The translations under genes and the position numbers were made by a program. Below are positions 42,389-52,670 of a DNA stretch of 64,000 nt, piece by piece. Position 1 is the stretch's first letter; each line of letters begins with the position of its first letter. The notes beneath the pieces were generated by a model, which saw nothing but the letters and a program-made list of their open reading frames with translations, searched no databases and was not told the origin of the DNA. The DNA lies in NCBI GenBank assembly GCA_900635495.1, contig LR134136.1:2604001-2668000 (forward strand). Reading direction: 5' to 3'. The stretch comes from Atlantibacter hermannii. Lineage in GTDB: Bacteria > Pseudomonadota > Gammaproteobacteria > Enterobacterales > Enterobacteriaceae.

Positions 42389-42640
42389 ATGCAAGAGACA
42401 ATTCAACCGATTGACAAAAAAACGCTGCTCGAAAAAGCCAACACGCTCATTGTTGAACATGAAGACTATATCGCCGGCATTGTGGCGACCGACGTTGAGC
42501 AGAAAAACGGCGTACTGGTTTTTCGGGGCGACTATTTTCTTGATGAACAAGGACTGCCGACGCCAAAGAGCACGGCGGTATTCAATATGTTCAAATACCT
42601 TGCCCACCAGCTGTCTGAAAAGTACCGTTTGCTGGATTAA
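42389..42640 (+). CDS. yciN: YciN (DUF2498)
   Basis: The 83-residue protein equals E. coli YciN in length, with [19 protein letters not shown] and [19 protein letters not shown] conserved. Function is unknown. AAGGAGTAAGCT precedes the ATG. It sits between topA and sohB as in E. coli. Confidence 0.94.
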   Translation: MQETIQPIDKKTLLEKANTLIVEHEDYIAGIVATDVEQKNGVLVFRGDYFLDEQGLPTPKSTAVFNMFKYLAHQLSEKYRLLD

Positions 42641-42667
42641 AAAAAGAGGCCGTCAGGCCTCTTTTTT
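42639..42667. terminator. bidirectional yciN/sohB terminator
   Basis: AAAAAGAGGCC-GTCA-GGCCTCTTTTTT lies between the convergent ends of yciN and sohB. Confidence 0.92.
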
Positions 42668-42679
42668 GTTGAATGACGC

Positions 42680-43729
42680 TTACAATAGCGGCTTCTCGCC
42701 GCGCTGCCACCAACGCAACAACAGGCGATCGACGCTTTCCGCCGCGCTGCCGGTAAAGCGATCCATCATTTTTTTACGGCGCAAATAACGCACGCTGACC
42801 ACCTCGCGTACTTTCATTTTTTCCAGAATCAGATCGTCACTGGTGCTAATCGCGTCAACGAGACCTTTTTCTTTCGCCTGTACGCCATACCAGTGCTCAC
42901 CGGTCGCGACCTCATCGATGTTCAGGCTCGGGCGCATCTCTTTGACAAAGCGCTTGAATAACAGATGCGTGTCGTTAAGGTCTTCGCGGAACTTCTCGCG
43001 CCCCTCTTCAGTGTTTTCTCCAAACAGGGTTAATGTGCGCTTATACTGCCCGGCGGTATGCAATTCCACGTCAATATCGTTACGCTTCAACAGGCGATTA
43101 AAGTTTGGGATTTGGGCCACAACGCCGATGGAACCGACGATGGCAAACGGCGCCGCCACGATATGGCTGGCAACGCAGGCCATCATATAGCCGCCGCTGG
43201 CCGCGACTTTATCCACGGCAACGGTCAACGGGATACCATGATCACGCAAGCGTTGCAGCTGAGAGGCAGCCAGCCCGTATCCATGCACGACGCCGCCGGG
43301 GCTTTCAAGGCGCACCAACACTTCATCCTGCGGGGTAGCCACTGCCAGGACGGCGGTGACTTCTTCCCGCAGCGACGCGACTTCATGCGCGTCCATACTG
43401 CCTTTAAAATCGAGCACATACAGCCTGGCTCGCCCGTCACCGGCTGGTTTGCCCTGCTTTGCCAGCGCCTTAGCCGACTTCGCTTCCTGCTTGTGCTTTT
43501 TCTTCTGCGCTTTATGCCACAGCTTTTGCTGATGCGGATCGAGCAGCGATACCGCCATTTCTTCCTGCATGTCCTTATATTGCTCGCTCAGGCGGGTCAC
43601 CCGCAGTTCGCCGCGCTGTTGCTTTTTGCGCTGTGCGACGTTGACGATAATGGCCGCCACGATGGCAATGGCGATAACAACCGTGGCTATTTTGGCTAAA
43701 AACAACCCATATTCAGAAAGTAGATCCAC
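42680..43729 (-). CDS. sohB: SohB inner-membrane S49 peptidase
   Basis: The 349-residue protein is the same length as E. coli SohB, a signal-peptide-peptidase-like serine protease and multicopy suppressor of degP loss. An N-terminal membrane helix (IATVVIAIAIVAAIIVNVA) precedes the peptidase domain, with the nucleophile serine in VAASGGYMMACVASH and the general-base lysine in QYKRTLTLFGENTEEGR. The C-terminal half is basic. Confidence 0.95.
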   Translation of the reverse strand: MDLLSEYGLFLAKIATVVIAIAIVAAIIVNVAQRKKQQRGELRVTRLSEQYKDMQEEMAVSLLDPHQQKLWHKAQKKKHKQEAKSAKALAKQGKPAGDGRARLYVLDFKGSMDAHEVASLREEVTAVLAVATPQDEVLVRLESPGGVVHGYGLAASQLQRLRDHGIPLTVAVDKVAASGGYMMACVASHIVAAPFAIVGSIGVVAQIPNFNRLLKRNDIDVELHTAGQYKRTLTLFGENTEEGREKFREDLNDTHLLFKRFVKEMRPSLNIDEVATGEHWYGVQAKEKGLVDAISTSDDLILEKMKVREVVSVRYLRRKKMMDRFTGSAAESVDRLLLRWWQRGEKPLL

Positions 43730-43979
43730 AACATCCGCCTTGAAATGACATCAAAAATTGAAGGTCAGTTTAGCGCTCAGTACCGCTGAGTCTCGCGTGA
43801 CGTTTTTAACCTGGAATATATCTCCAGAAAATCATCGACGTTGAAATAATTTCAAAATGTTAAATCCAGGCGCGTGGGGCGGATGGCCGATTGAAATAGC
43901 AGGCGGAATGAGGCATAACACGTTAAATCATTGTGAAAAGAAACGTATCGCGAGCTGACAGACAGCTCAGGAGTGATTT

Positions 43980-44741
43980 GTGCATTATCAACCTCAACGC
44001 GATTTGCTGCAAAACCGCATTATTCTGGTCACCGGCGCCAGTGACGGCATCGGTCGCGAAGCGGCAACCACCTATGCGCAATACGGCGCAGAAGTGCTCC
44101 TTATGGGCCGCAACGAACAAAAATTGCGCGACGCCGCCGAGGCGATTCATCAGCAGGGTTACCCCCTGCCGCGCTGGTTTATTCTCGATCTGGCCAGCGC
44201 CACGCCGCAGCAGTGCGAGGAGGTCGCCGGGCAAATTGGCGCACAGGTTCCGCGTCTGGACGGCGTCCTGCATAACGCAGGCGCGCTGGGCGAAGTGCGT
44301 CCGATGATTGAACAAACGCCGCAACGCTGGCTTGAAGTGATGCAGGTCAACGTCAATGCCACCTTCTTTTTGACCCAGGCACTGCTGCCGCTGCTGCTTA
44401 AGTCGGATTCCGGCTCGCTGGTATTTACCTCCTCAAGCGTGGGCCGTCAGGGGCGCGCAGGCTGGGGCGCGTATGCGGTATCGAAGTTTGCCACCGAAGG
44501 CATGATGCAAGTGCTGGCGGAAGAGTATGCGAACCGTAATCTTCGTGTGAACTGCATTAACCCGGGCGGCACCCGCACCGCGATGCGCGCCAGCGCGTTT
44601 CCGTCGGAAGATCCCAACAAGCTTAAAACGCCGCGCGATCTCATGCCGCTTTATCTGTGGCTGATGGGCGATGACAGCCGTCGCAAAACCGGCATGACTT
44701 TTGATGCCCAACCTAACCGAAAACCAGGAATTTCCGAATGA
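43980..44741 (+). CDS. yciK: YciK short-chain dehydrogenase/reductase
   Basis: The 253-residue SDR has the cofactor motif TGASDGIGRE and the active-site Tyr-x3-Lys (YAVSKFA) with the upstream TSSSVGRQG serine. It matches E. coli YciK (252). Its substrate is not known. The start is GTG at 43980 behind CAGGAGTGATTT. The stop overlaps the btuR start (ATGA), so both are co-translated. Confidence 0.95.
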   Translation: MHYQPQRDLLQNRIILVTGASDGIGREAATTYAQYGAEVLLMGRNEQKLRDAAEAIHQQGYPLPRWFILDLASATPQQCEEVAGQIGAQVPRLDGVLHNAGALGEVRPMIEQTPQRWLEVMQVNVNATFFLTQALLPLLLKSDSGSLVFTSSSVGRQGRAGWGAYAVSKFATEGMMQVLAEEYANRNLRVNCINPGGTRTAMRASAFPSEDPNKLKTPRDLMPLYLWLMGDDSRRKTGMTFDAQPNRKPGISE

Positions 44742-45327
44742 GTGACGAGCGTTACCAGCAACGCCAACAGCGTGTAAAAGAAAAGTAGATGCCCGCATCG
44801 CCGATGCGCAGGAAGAACGCGGCATCCTGATGGTGTTTACCGGCAACGGCAAAGGCAAAACCACCGCCGCGTTCGGTACGGTGACACGCGCCGTCGGGCA
44901 CGGCAAAAAAGCAGGCGTGGTCCAGTTTATTAAGGGTACATGGCCTAACGGCGAGCGTAATCTTCTTGAGCCCCACGGCGTGGAATTCCAGACCATGGCC
45001 ACGGGTTTTACCTGGGAAACCCAGAACCGCGAATCAGACACCGCCGCCTGTCTTGCCGCCTGGCAACACGCCGAGCGAATGCTGCGCGATCCGGCGCTGG
45101 ATTTAGTGGTGCTGGATGAACTGACTTATATGGTGGCCTATGATTACCTGCCGCTGGAGACGGTGCTGGCAGCGCTCACTGCGCGTCCTGAACAGCAAAC
45201 GGTGATTATCACCGGGCGCGGCTGTCATCGCGATCTCCTTGAAATAGCCGATACAGTGAGCGAATTGCGGCCCGTTAAACATGCGTTTGACGCGGGCGTG
45301 AAAGCCCAGATGGGAATCGATTACTGA
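44738..45327 (+). pseudogene. btuR: BtuR cob(I)yrinic acid a,c-diamide adenosyltransferase (frameshifted)
   Basis: BtuR (CobA) adenosylates corrinoids with ATP. ATG 44738 opens MSDERYQQRQQRVKEK and then meets a stop. The next frame gives the rest, with P-loop GNGKGKTT, FIKGTWPNGERNLL and ITGRGCHRDLLEIADTVSELR. One A missing from the AAAA run at 44781-44784 explains it; the repaired product has 196 residues, exactly the E. coli length. Probably a sequencing error. Confidence 0.93.
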
Positions 45328-45335
45328 TCTCAGAG

Positions 45336-45368
45336 CAAAAAAAATGGTCGCTTTAAGCGACCATTTTT
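45336..45368. terminator. btuR/rluB terminator
   Basis: AAATGGTCGC-TTTAA-GCGACCATTT has a T-run on the plus strand and an A/T-rich tail on the minus strand. It lies between convergent btuR and rluB. Confidence 0.9.
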
Positions 45369-45386
45369 CATTCCGGGCAACGCCGG

Positions 45387-46271
45387 TTACTTTTCGCGTG
45401 ATTTTTTCACTGCCGGGCCGGCACTGCGACGCGCAGTGGTTTGACCGTGACGCTTCACGGCGCGACGGATCTGGTTCGCCTTTAAACGACGGCGATCTTT
45501 TTCCACCGCCACTTTGCTGCTGGTTTCAGCAGGCAGGCCGACCAGCTCGCGCAGGTAGTTGGTTTGCGCCAGGTCCAGCTCGGTATAGCCGCCGCGCGGC
45601 AGCCCTTTCGGTAACGGGATATCGCCATAACGCACGCGGATCAAACGGCTCACCTGTACGCCTACCGCTTCCCACAGACGACGCACTTCGCGGTTGCGTC
45701 CTTCCGTCAGGGTCACGTTGTACCACTGGTTAATGCCTTCGCCGCCGGTGAATTTAATGGTCTTAAATGCAGCGGGACCGTCTTCCAGCTGAACGCCGCG
45801 TGCCAGGTCGTTCACTTTGCTGTCTTCAACCTGACCGAATACGCGGACGGCGTATTCACGTTCCACTTCACGGCTTGGGTGCATCAGGCGATTCGCCAGT
45901 TCACCGTCGGTGGTGAACAGCAGTAAACCGCAGGTGTTGACGTCAAGACGCCCCACCGCAATCCAGCGTGCGCCGCGCAGCTTCGGCAGGCGATCGAATA
46001 CCGTCGGACGGCCTTCCGGATCGTTGCGTGTGCACAACTCGCCTTCCGGTTTGTAGTAAGCCAGCACGCGGCAAATCTGCTCGGCTGACTCTTTAATGGA
46101 AATCAAATGGCCATCAATACGGATTTTCAGCGCACTGTTAACTTCAACACGATCGCCCAGCGTGGCGATTTTGCCATCAACGCTGACGCGACCGGCGGAG
46201 ATCATGGTTTCGAGTTCACGGCGCGAGCCATGACCGGCGCGGGCCAGTACTTTTTGTAGCTTTTCGCTCAT
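45387..46271 (-). CDS. rluB: RluB 23S rRNA pseudouridine synthase
   Basis: RluB makes pseudouridine 2605 in 23S rRNA. An N-terminal S4 domain ([19 protein letters not shown]) precedes the RsuA-type catalytic domain with the nucleophilic aspartate in [19 protein letters not shown] basic C-terminal tail follows. It has 294 residues (291 in E. coli). yciQ, which neighbours rluB in E. coli, is absent here. Confidence 0.95.
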   Translation of the reverse strand: MSEKLQKVLARAGHGSRRELETMISAGRVSVDGKIATLGDRVEVNSALKIRIDGHLISIKESAEQICRVLAYYKPEGELCTRNDPEGRPTVFDRLPKLRGARWIAVGRLDVNTCGLLLFTTDGELANRLMHPSREVEREYAVRVFGQVEDSKVNDLARGVQLEDGPAAFKTIKFTGGEGINQWYNVTLTEGRNREVRRLWEAVGVQVSRLIRVRYGDIPLPKGLPRGGYTELDLAQTNYLRELVGLPAETSSKVAVEKDRRRLKANQIRRAVKRHGQTTARRSAGPAVKKSREK

Positions 46272-46366
46272 AGAGCTTCCTTAAGATGTCGCCTTCCCAG
46301 GCGTCGAATGGGTCAGGCGGCGTGTACTGCCGCCTTTAAGGCCGCGTAGTATAGCGGGTCGCCGCA

Positions 46367-46987
46367 TTACAGGAAAGGCTTAACGTCGCCGACGCCTTCA
46401 CGGATAACAACCGGCGAATCATCGGTTAAGTCGATAACCGTTGTGGGCTGCTGCCCCAGATAGCCGCCATGAATAATCAGATCGACCACTTTCTCCAGTC
46501 GATCCTTAATTTCTTCCGGGTCGGACTCAGTAAACTCGCTGCCGGGCAGCATCAGCGAAGTCGACAGCATGGGTTCGTTCAGCGTTTCCAGCAGGGCCAG
46601 CGCAATCGGGTTTGACGGCACGCGCAGGCCGATGGTTTTACGCTTTTCCTGCAATAAACGACGCGGCACGTCTTTCGTACCTTTGAGGATAAAAGTGTAA
46701 TTGCCCGGCGTGTTGTTTTTGATCAGGCGAAACGCCACGTTATCGACAAACGCATAAGTCGACAGCTCCGACAAATCGCGGCACATCAGCGTGAAGTTGT
46801 GGCCGTTCGGCAATTGGCGAATACGGCTAATGCGCTCCAGGGCTCTTTTGTCTTCCAGCTTACAGCCCAATGCATAGCCGGAATCCGTCGGATAAACAAT
46901 CACGCCGCCCTTGCGCACAATATCCACCGCCTGGTTGATCAGACGCGGTTGCGGATTATCCGGATGAATATAGAAAAACTGACTCAT
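46367..46987 (-). CDS. yciO: YciO, Sua5/YrdC-like protein
   Basis: The 206-residue protein equals E. coli YciO in length. It has the YrdC/Sua5 nucleotide-binding fold (KGGVIVYPTDSGYALGC; LRVPSNPIALALLETLNEPM) used for threonylcarbamoyl-AMP synthesis in relatives; the role of YciO itself is less clear. Its start overlaps the rnm stop by four bases. Confidence 0.95.
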   Translation of the reverse strand: MSQFFYIHPDNPQPRLINQAVDIVRKGGVIVYPTDSGYALGCKLEDKRALERISRIRQLPNGHNFTLMCRDLSELSTYAFVDNVAFRLIKNNTPGNYTFILKGTKDVPRRLLQEKRKTIGLRVPSNPIALALLETLNEPMLSTSLMLPGSEFTESDPEEIKDRLEKVVDLIIHGGYLGQQPTTVIDLTDDSPVVIREGVGDVKPFL

Positions 46988-47865
46988 ACTACCCTCTCTT
47001 TACTCGTCTCTGGCGCGTTCCAGTGCTGCCAGACAGGCTGGAGGCCTTCAGGAAGCCAGAGTTTTCGGCCCAGCTCGATCCACGTGCAGGGCTGGTGAAA
47101 ATCGGAACCCTGGGAGGCCATCAACCCAAACTGGGTTGCATAAGCGGCAAGTTTTGCCCGCTCGTCGGGGGCCTGTTGGCACTGTGCGACTTCCATTGCG
47201 TCGCCACCCAGCTCGGCAAAATGCGCCAGCAACCGCTTAAGCCACTTCGCCGACAGGCGATAACGCCCCGGATGGGCAACGACCGCTACCCCGCCAGAAT
47301 GGTGAATCACATCAATAGCTTGTTCTATTGTACACCACTGTGGCGGGACATAACCGGTTTTCCCACGGGCTAAGTAATGTTTAAACACGTCGGCCATCGT
47401 ATTGGCGCGCCCGTCTTCGATTAAAAATTTAGCGAAATGGCCACGGGTTACGGTGCCGCCATCCGCCAGACGCAGCGCCCCTTCCCATGCGCCAGGAATG
47501 CGGGCTTTCGCCAGACGCTCGGCGATCATTTCCGCACGGCGGTTGCGTCTTGCATGTTGTTCAGCGAGAAACGCCACCAGCGCCGGATGCGTGATATCCA
47601 TACCCAATCCGACGATATGTATTTCGTGGTTTTCCCAGAGCGTTGAGATTTCCGTCCCGTTAATCAGTTGCAACGGCAAATTCGCGCGGGCGATTTCCTG
47701 ATGAGCGGCAGGCAGGCCTGCGGTGGAGTCGTGATCGGTGATAGCCAGGGTGGTGATACCCATTTCAACGGCGCGATGAACCAGCTGCTCCGGTGTGAGT
47801 GCGCCATCGGAGGCGACGGTATGGCTGTGAAGGTCGTAAATCACAGCAGAAGAAGTATGGCTCAA
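46984..47865 (-). CDS. rnm: RNase AM (YciV), PHP-domain 5'-3' exonuclease
   Basis: The 293-residue protein has the PHP metal-binding start YDLHSHTVASDGALTPEQLV and further histidines (ITDHDST; VAHPGRY; GSDFHQP). The E. coli homolog RNase AM (YciV/TrpH) trims 5' ends of rRNA precursors and degrades short oligonucleotides. It is divergent from the trp operon and coupled to yciO. Confidence 0.94.
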   Translation of the reverse strand: MSHTSSAVIYDLHSHTVASDGALTPEQLVHRAVEMGITTLAITDHDSTAGLPAAHQEIARANLPLQLINGTEISTLWENHEIHIVGLGMDITHPALVAFLAEQHARRNRRAEMIAERLAKARIPGAWEGALRLADGGTVTRGHFAKFLIEDGRANTMADVFKHYLARGKTGYVPPQWCTIEQAIDVIHHSGGVAVVAHPGRYRLSAKWLKRLLAHFAELGGDAMEVAQCQQAPDERAKLAAYATQFGLMASQGSDFHQPCTWIELGRKLWLPEGLQPVWQHWNAPETSKERVV

Positions 47866-47939
47866 AACAGCTCCAGCAGGGTTTGCATTGCATAAGAGAC
47901 CTTATCATAACGATTCCCGATGATTTTAAAAAATCGGGG

Positions 47940-47973
47940 TTGACATTATCTCTTCGAACCAGTTAACTAGTAC
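47940..47973 (+). promoter_or_regulatory. trp promoter and TrpR operator
   Basis: TTGACA (47940-47945) and TTAACT (47963-47968) are separated by 17 bp. The palindromic GAACCAGTTAACTAGTAC overlaps the -10 and closely follows the TrpR operator GAACTAGTTAACTAGTAC. Repression with tryptophan is expected. Confidence 0.92.
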
Positions 47974-48002
47974 ACAAGTTCACACGATAAAGGTATCTGA
48001 TG

Positions 48003-48047
48003 ATGAAAGCATTACTGACTCTGCACAGCTGGTGGCACACTTCCTGA
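48003..48047 (+). CDS. trpL: trp operon leader peptide
   Basis: The 14-residue peptide MKALLTLHSWWHTS contains two adjacent tryptophan codons, like E. coli [14 protein letters not shown]. Ribosome stalling at these codons under tryptophan shortage should allow the antiterminator to form. An additional ATG directly upstream could add one methionine; AAAGGTATCTG is the ribosome site. Confidence 0.93.
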   Translation: MKALLTLHSWWHTS

Positions 48048-48092
48048 TTAAGGGCAGTGAATCCACTGTGCGTCACGCACACCAGATACCCG

Positions 48093-48118
48093 GCCCGCAA
48101 TAATGCGGGCTTTTTTTT
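48093..48118 (+). terminator. trp attenuator
   Basis: GCCCGCA-ATAA-TGCGGGC is followed by eight T residues and lies 46 bp after the trpL stop, the place of the classical trp attenuator (3:4 hairpin). Confidence 0.93.
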
Positions 48119-48140
48119 GAACAAAATAATGAGAATCGCT

Positions 48141-49703
48141 ATGCAAACCCACAAACCCGCGTTGCAACTTCAGGCTTACGAAGCCGCCTATCGCGATAAC
48201 CCGACCGCGCTGTTCCACCAGCTGTGCGGCGCGCGTCCGGCCACGCTACTGCTGGAATCAGCGGATATCGTCAGCAAAAACTCGTTAAAAAGCCTGTTGC
48301 TGGTAGACAGCGCGCTGCGCATTACCGCCATGGGTGACACTGTCACGCTTGATGCACTCACCGCCAACGGCGCGGCGCTGCTGGATTTACTGGACGCCGC
48401 GTTGCCCGCGGGCGTTAAAAACCATATCCTGCCTCAGGGACGTGTACTGCGCTTCCCGCCGGTTAGCGCGCTGTTGGATGAAGATGCGCGACTGTGTTCA
48501 CTGTCGGTTTTCGATACGTTCCGCCTGCTGCAAAACCTGGTGACCGTGCCGGCAGAGGAACGCGAAGCGATGTTCTTCGGTGGCCTGTTTGCATACGATC
48601 TGGTAGCCGGATTTGAAGCGCTGCCGCCGGTTGAACAGCATAATCGCTGCCCGGATTACTGCTTCTATCTGGCAGAAACCCTGTTAGTGATCGACCATCA
48701 GAAAAAACATACCCGCATTCAGACCAGCCAGTTCGTCCCTTCTGAAAGCGAGTCTCGCCGCCTCGCCCGGCGCATTGAGGACATCAGCCAGCAGTTGACG
48801 CAACCTGCGCCACCGCTGCCGGTTGAAACCGTGCCGACGATGCAATGCGAATGCAACCAGAGCGATGAAGAGTACGGTGCGGTAGTACGCGATATGCAAA
48901 AGGCGATTCGCGCCGGGGAGATCTTCCAGGTTGTGCCGTCGCGTCGTTTTACGCTGCCCTGCCCGTCACCACTTGCTGCCTATGAAACGCTGAAAAACAG
49001 CAATCCGAGCCCGTACATGTTCTTTATGCAGGACAGTGATTTCACACTGTTCGGCGCGTCGCCGGAAAGCTCGCTCAAATATGATGCCACTTCCCGACAG
49101 ATTGAAATTTACCCGATTGCCGGGACCCGTCCGCGTGGCCGCCGGGCAGACGGCTCGCTGGATCGCGATCTGGACAGCCGCATTGAGCTGGAAATGCGCA
49201 CCGACCATAAAGAGTTGTCCGAGCATTTAATGCTGGTGGATTTAGCGCGTAACGATTTGGCGCGCATCTGCACGCCGGGCAGCCGCTACGTGGCGGATTT
49301 AACCAAAGTCGACCGGTATTCCTTTGTGATGCATCTGGTCTCCCGGGTAGTGGGCGAACTGCGCCACGACCTGGACGTGCTCCACGCCTACCGGGCCTGC
49401 ATGAATATGGGCACCCTGAGCGGCGCGCCTAAAGTGCGTGCGATGCAGCTTATCGCCGCGGCGGAAGGTACGCGACGCGGCAGCTACGGCGGCGCGGTGG
49501 GTTACTTCACCGCCCATGGCGATCTGGATACCTGCATTGTGATTCGTTCGGCCTGGGTGGAAGACGGCATCGCCACCGTTCAGGCTGGCGCGGGCGTAGT
49601 GCTCGATTCAGTGCCGCAATCTGAAGCGGATGAGACACGTAATAAAGCTCGCGCGGTGTTGCGCGCTATCGCCACGGCACACCACGCAAAGGAGATTTTC
49701 TAA
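48141..49703 (+). CDS. trpE: anthranilate synthase component I TrpE
   Basis: TrpE forms anthranilate from chorismate using ammonia supplied by TrpD. It has 520 residues, as in E. coli. The tryptophan feedback segment LLLESADI near the N-terminus and the chorismate-binding [10 protein letters not shown]...[16 protein letters not shown] and [16 protein letters not shown] segments are conserved. ATG 48141 ([11 protein letters not shown]) is chosen over an in-frame ATG inside the attenuator. The stop overlaps the trpD start (TAATG). Confidence 0.96.
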   Translation: MQTHKPALQLQAYEAAYRDNPTALFHQLCGARPATLLLESADIVSKNSLKSLLLVDSALRITAMGDTVTLDALTANGAALLDLLDAALPAGVKNHILPQGRVLRFPPVSALLDEDARLCSLSVFDTFRLLQNLVTVPAEEREAMFFGGLFAYDLVAGFEALPPVEQHNRCPDYCFYLAETLLVIDHQKKHTRIQTSQFVPSESESRRLARRIEDISQQLTQPAPPLPVETVPTMQCECNQSDEEYGAVVRDMQKAIRAGEIFQVVPSRRFTLPCPSPLAAYETLKNSNPSPYMFFMQDSDFTLFGASPESSLKYDATSRQIEIYPIAGTRPRGRRADGSLDRDLDSRIELEMRTDHKELSEHLMLVDLARNDLARICTPGSRYVADLTKVDRYSFVMHLVSRVVGELRHDLDVLHAYRACMNMGTLSGAPKVRAMQLIAAAEGTRRGSYGGAVGYFTAHGDLDTCIVIRSAWVEDGIATVQAGAGVVLDSVPQSEADETRNKARAVLRAIATAHHAKEIF

Positions 49704-51298
49704 TGGCCGACATTCTGCTGCTCGATAACATCGACTCCTTCACCTATAACCTGGCCGACCAGCTGCGGGCCAGCGGGCACAATGTGGTGATTTACCGTAA
49801 TCATGTACCGGCGCAAACCCTTATCGACCGGCTGGCCACCATGGAAAATCCGGTGTTGATGCTCTCGCCGGGCCCCGGTACGCCGTCTGAAGCGGGCTGT
49901 ATGCCAGAGCTGTTGACCCGGATGCGCGGCAAGCTGCCGATTATCGGTATCTGCCTCGGCCATCAGGCAATTGTGGAAGCGTATGGCGGTTACGTAGGCC
50001 AGGCCGGCGAAATCCTCCACGGCAAAGCCTCCAACATCACTCACGACGGCGAAGCCATGTTCGCCGGGCTGCCTAACCCGCTGCCGGTGGCACGCTACCA
50101 TTCGCTGGTGGGCAGCAATGTTCCGGCCGGGCTGACGATCAATGCGCACTTCAACGGCATGGTGATGGGTGTGCGCCACGATGCGGATCGCGTGGTCGGC
50201 TTCCAGTTCCATCCGGAGTCGATTCTCACCAGCCAGGGCGCGCGTTTACTGGAACAAACCCTCGCCTGGGCGCTGAAATCGTTGGTTGAGAAAAACACGC
50301 TTCAACCGATCCTCGACAAACTGTATCAGGCGCAAACCCTGAGCCGCGAAGAGAGCCATCAGTTGTTCTCGGCGATTGTGCGCGGCGAGCTGAAGCCCGA
50401 GCAACTGGCTGCCGCGCTGGTGAGCATCAAAGTCCGCGGCGAACATCCGAATGAAATCGCCGGGGCGGCGACAGCGCTGCTGGAAAACGCAGCCCCCTTC
50501 CCGCGTCCGGATTATCCGTTCGCTGATATCGTCGGGACCGGTGGCGACGGCAGCAACAGCATTAACATTTCAACCGCCAGCGCCTTTGTGGCGGCGGCGG
50601 TGGGCCTGAAAGTGGCGAAGCACGGCAACCGCAGCGTATCCAGCCGCTCGGGGTCGTCAGATCTGCTGGCGGCGTTTGGCATCAATCTGGATATGAACGC
50701 CGACGCCTCGCGAAAAGCGCTCGACGAGCTGGGCGTGTGCTTTCTGTTTGCGCCGAAGTATCACACCGGTTTCCGTCACGCGATGCCGGTCCGCCAGCAG
50801 TTAAAAACCCGCACACTGTTTAACGTTCTGGGCCCCCTGATTAACCCGGCGCATCCCCCGCTGGCGCTGATTGGCGTGTACAGCCCGGAACTGGTGCTGC
50901 CCATTGCTGAAACCCTGCGGGTGCTGGGTTACCAGCGCGCCGCGGTGGTACACAGCGGCGGTATGGACGAAGTTTCGCTCCACGCGCCCACGCTGGTGGC
51001 AGAACTGAACGGCGGTGAAATCAAGAACTATCAGTTAACCGCAGAGGATTTTGGTTTAACGCCCTATCATCAGGATGCATTGCTGGGCGGAACGCCGGAA
51101 GAAAACCGTGACATTCTGACCCGCCTGTTACAAGGTAAAGGTGAGAGTGCGCATGAGGCCGCCGTGGCCGCGAACGTGGCGATGCTGCTGCGCTTGCATG
51201 GCGAAGAGGATCTCAGGGCGAATGCTCAACGGGTTATCGAGGTGCTGCGCAGTGGTGCCGCTTACGATCGTGTTACCGCACTGGCAGCGAGAGGATAA
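49703..51298 (+). CDS. trpD: TrpD glutamine amidotransferase / anthranilate phosphoribosyltransferase
   Basis: This is the fused TrpGD protein of 531 residues, as in E. coli. The N-terminal glutamine amidotransferase carries the nucleophile cysteine in GICLGHQA and a later histidine in FQFHPES; the C-terminal phosphoribosyltransferase has the [15 protein letters not shown] loop. It works with TrpE and then transfers phosphoribose to anthranilate. Confidence 0.96.
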   Translation: MADILLLDNIDSFTYNLADQLRASGHNVVIYRNHVPAQTLIDRLATMENPVLMLSPGPGTPSEAGCMPELLTRMRGKLPIIGICLGHQAIVEAYGGYVGQAGEILHGKASNITHDGEAMFAGLPNPLPVARYHSLVGSNVPAGLTINAHFNGMVMGVRHDADRVVGFQFHPESILTSQGARLLEQTLAWALKSLVEKNTLQPILDKLYQAQTLSREESHQLFSAIVRGELKPEQLAAALVSIKVRGEHPNEIAGAATALLENAAPFPRPDYPFADIVGTGGDGSNSINISTASAFVAAAVGLKVAKHGNRSVSSRSGSSDLLAAFGINLDMNADASRKALDELGVCFLFAPKYHTGFRHAMPVRQQLKTRTLFNVLGPLINPAHPPLALIGVYSPELVLPIAETLRVLGYQRAAVVHSGGMDEVSLHAPTLVAELNGGEIKNYQLTAEDFGLTPYHQDALLGGTPEENRDILTRLLQGKGESAHEAAVAANVAMLLRLHGEEDLRANAQRVIEVLRSGAAYDRVTALAARG

Positions 51299-51301
51299 AT
51301 C

Positions 51302-52660
51302 ATGCAAACCGTGTTAGCGAAAATCGTCGCCGACAAAGCCATCTGGGTGGAAGCGCGTAAAGCGCAACAGCCGCTGGCCAGCTTCCAGAATGATATCGTG
51401 CCGAGCGAGCGCCATTTTTACGATGCGCTACGCGGCGCACGCACCGCCTTTATTCTCGAATGTAAAAAGGCGTCGCCGTCCAAAGGCGTGATCCGTGATG
51501 ATTTTGATCCGGCGCGTATCGCTGAAGTCTATAAACACCACGCCTCAGCGATTTCCGTGCTCACTGATGAAAAATATTTTCAGGGCAGCTTCGATTTCCT
51601 GCCGATCGTGAGCCAAATCGCGCCTCAACCGGTGCTGTGCAAAGACTTTATTATCGATGCGTATCAGATTTACCTGGCCCGCTTCTATCAGGCCGACGCC
51701 TGCCTGCTGATGTTGTCAGTACTGGATGACGAACAATACCGTCAACTGGCGGCGGTGGCTCATAGTCTGAATATGGGCGTGCTGACGGAAGTGAGTAATG
51801 AAGAAGAGCTGGAGCGCGCGATCGCGCTGGAAGCGAAAGTGGTGGGCATTAATAACCGCGACCTTCGGGATCTGTCGATCGATTTAGACCGCACCCGCCA
51901 ACTGGCCCCGCGCCTCGGCGCTGGCGTGACGGTGATTAGCGAGTCGGGCATCAACAATTATGCCCAGGTGCGTGAACTGAGCCATTTCGCCAGCGGCTTT
52001 TTGATTGGTTCGGCGCTGATGGGCCAGGACGATCTTAATGCCGCGGTACGCAGTGTCCTGCTCGGTGAGAACAAAGTGTGTGGCCTGACCCGTCCGGAAG
52101 ATGCCAGCGCGGCGTATGAAGCTGGCGCGATTTTCGGGGGCCTGATTTTCGCCGCCTCTTCCCCGCGGGTGGTTACCCCTGAGCAGGCGCAGGCCGTCAT
52201 GGCGGGTGCGCCGCTGCGCTACGTCGGCGTATTCCGCGACAACCCGGTCCAGGATGTGGTCACCCTCGCGGAAACCCTGTCGTTATCCGCCGTGCAACTG
52301 CATGGCAGTGAAGACCAGTCCTACATCAACACCCTGCGCGCCGCGTTACCGGAGTCGGTGGCTATCTGGAAGGCGCTCAGCGTGGCCCATAGCTTACCGG
52401 TGCGTGACCTGCATTATGTCGACCGCTATGTGTTCGATAATGGCCAGGGCGGCAGTGGACAACGTTTCGACTGGTCATTACTGAAAGGCCAGGATCTGGA
52501 CAATGTGCTGCTGGCAGGCGGCCTGGCTGCGGACAACTGCGTCGAAGCGGCGAAACTCGGCTGCCGCGGTTTAGATTTCAATTCCGGTGTGGAAAGCGCG
52601 CCGGGTATCAAAGACAGTAACAAGCTGGCAGCGGTATTTAAAACGCTGCGGGCGTATTAA
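51302..52660 (+). CDS. trpC: TrpC bifunctional IGP synthase / PRA isomerase
   Basis: This is the fused TrpCF of 452 residues (453 in E. coli). The N-terminal indole-glycerol-phosphate synthase shows [12 protein letters not shown] and [12 protein letters not shown]; the C-terminal phosphoribosylanthranilate isomerase starts at [11 protein letters not shown] and ends in [15 protein letters not shown]. It is separated from trpD by three bases. Confidence 0.96.
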   Translation: MQTVLAKIVADKAIWVEARKAQQPLASFQNDIVPSERHFYDALRGARTAFILECKKASPSKGVIRDDFDPARIAEVYKHHASAISVLTDEKYFQGSFDFLPIVSQIAPQPVLCKDFIIDAYQIYLARFYQADACLLMLSVLDDEQYRQLAAVAHSLNMGVLTEVSNEEELERAIALEAKVVGINNRDLRDLSIDLDRTRQLAPRLGAGVTVISESGINNYAQVRELSHFASGFLIGSALMGQDDLNAAVRSVLLGENKVCGLTRPEDASAAYEAGAIFGGLIFAASSPRVVTPEQAQAVMAGAPLRYVGVFRDNPVQDVVTLAETLSLSAVQLHGSEDQSYINTLRAALPESVAIWKALSVAHSLPVRDLHYVDRYVFDNGQGGSGQRFDWSLLKGQDLDNVLLAGGLAADNCVEAAKLGCRGLDFNSGVESAPGIKDSNKLAAVFKTLRAY

Positions 52661-52670
52661 GGAAGAAACC

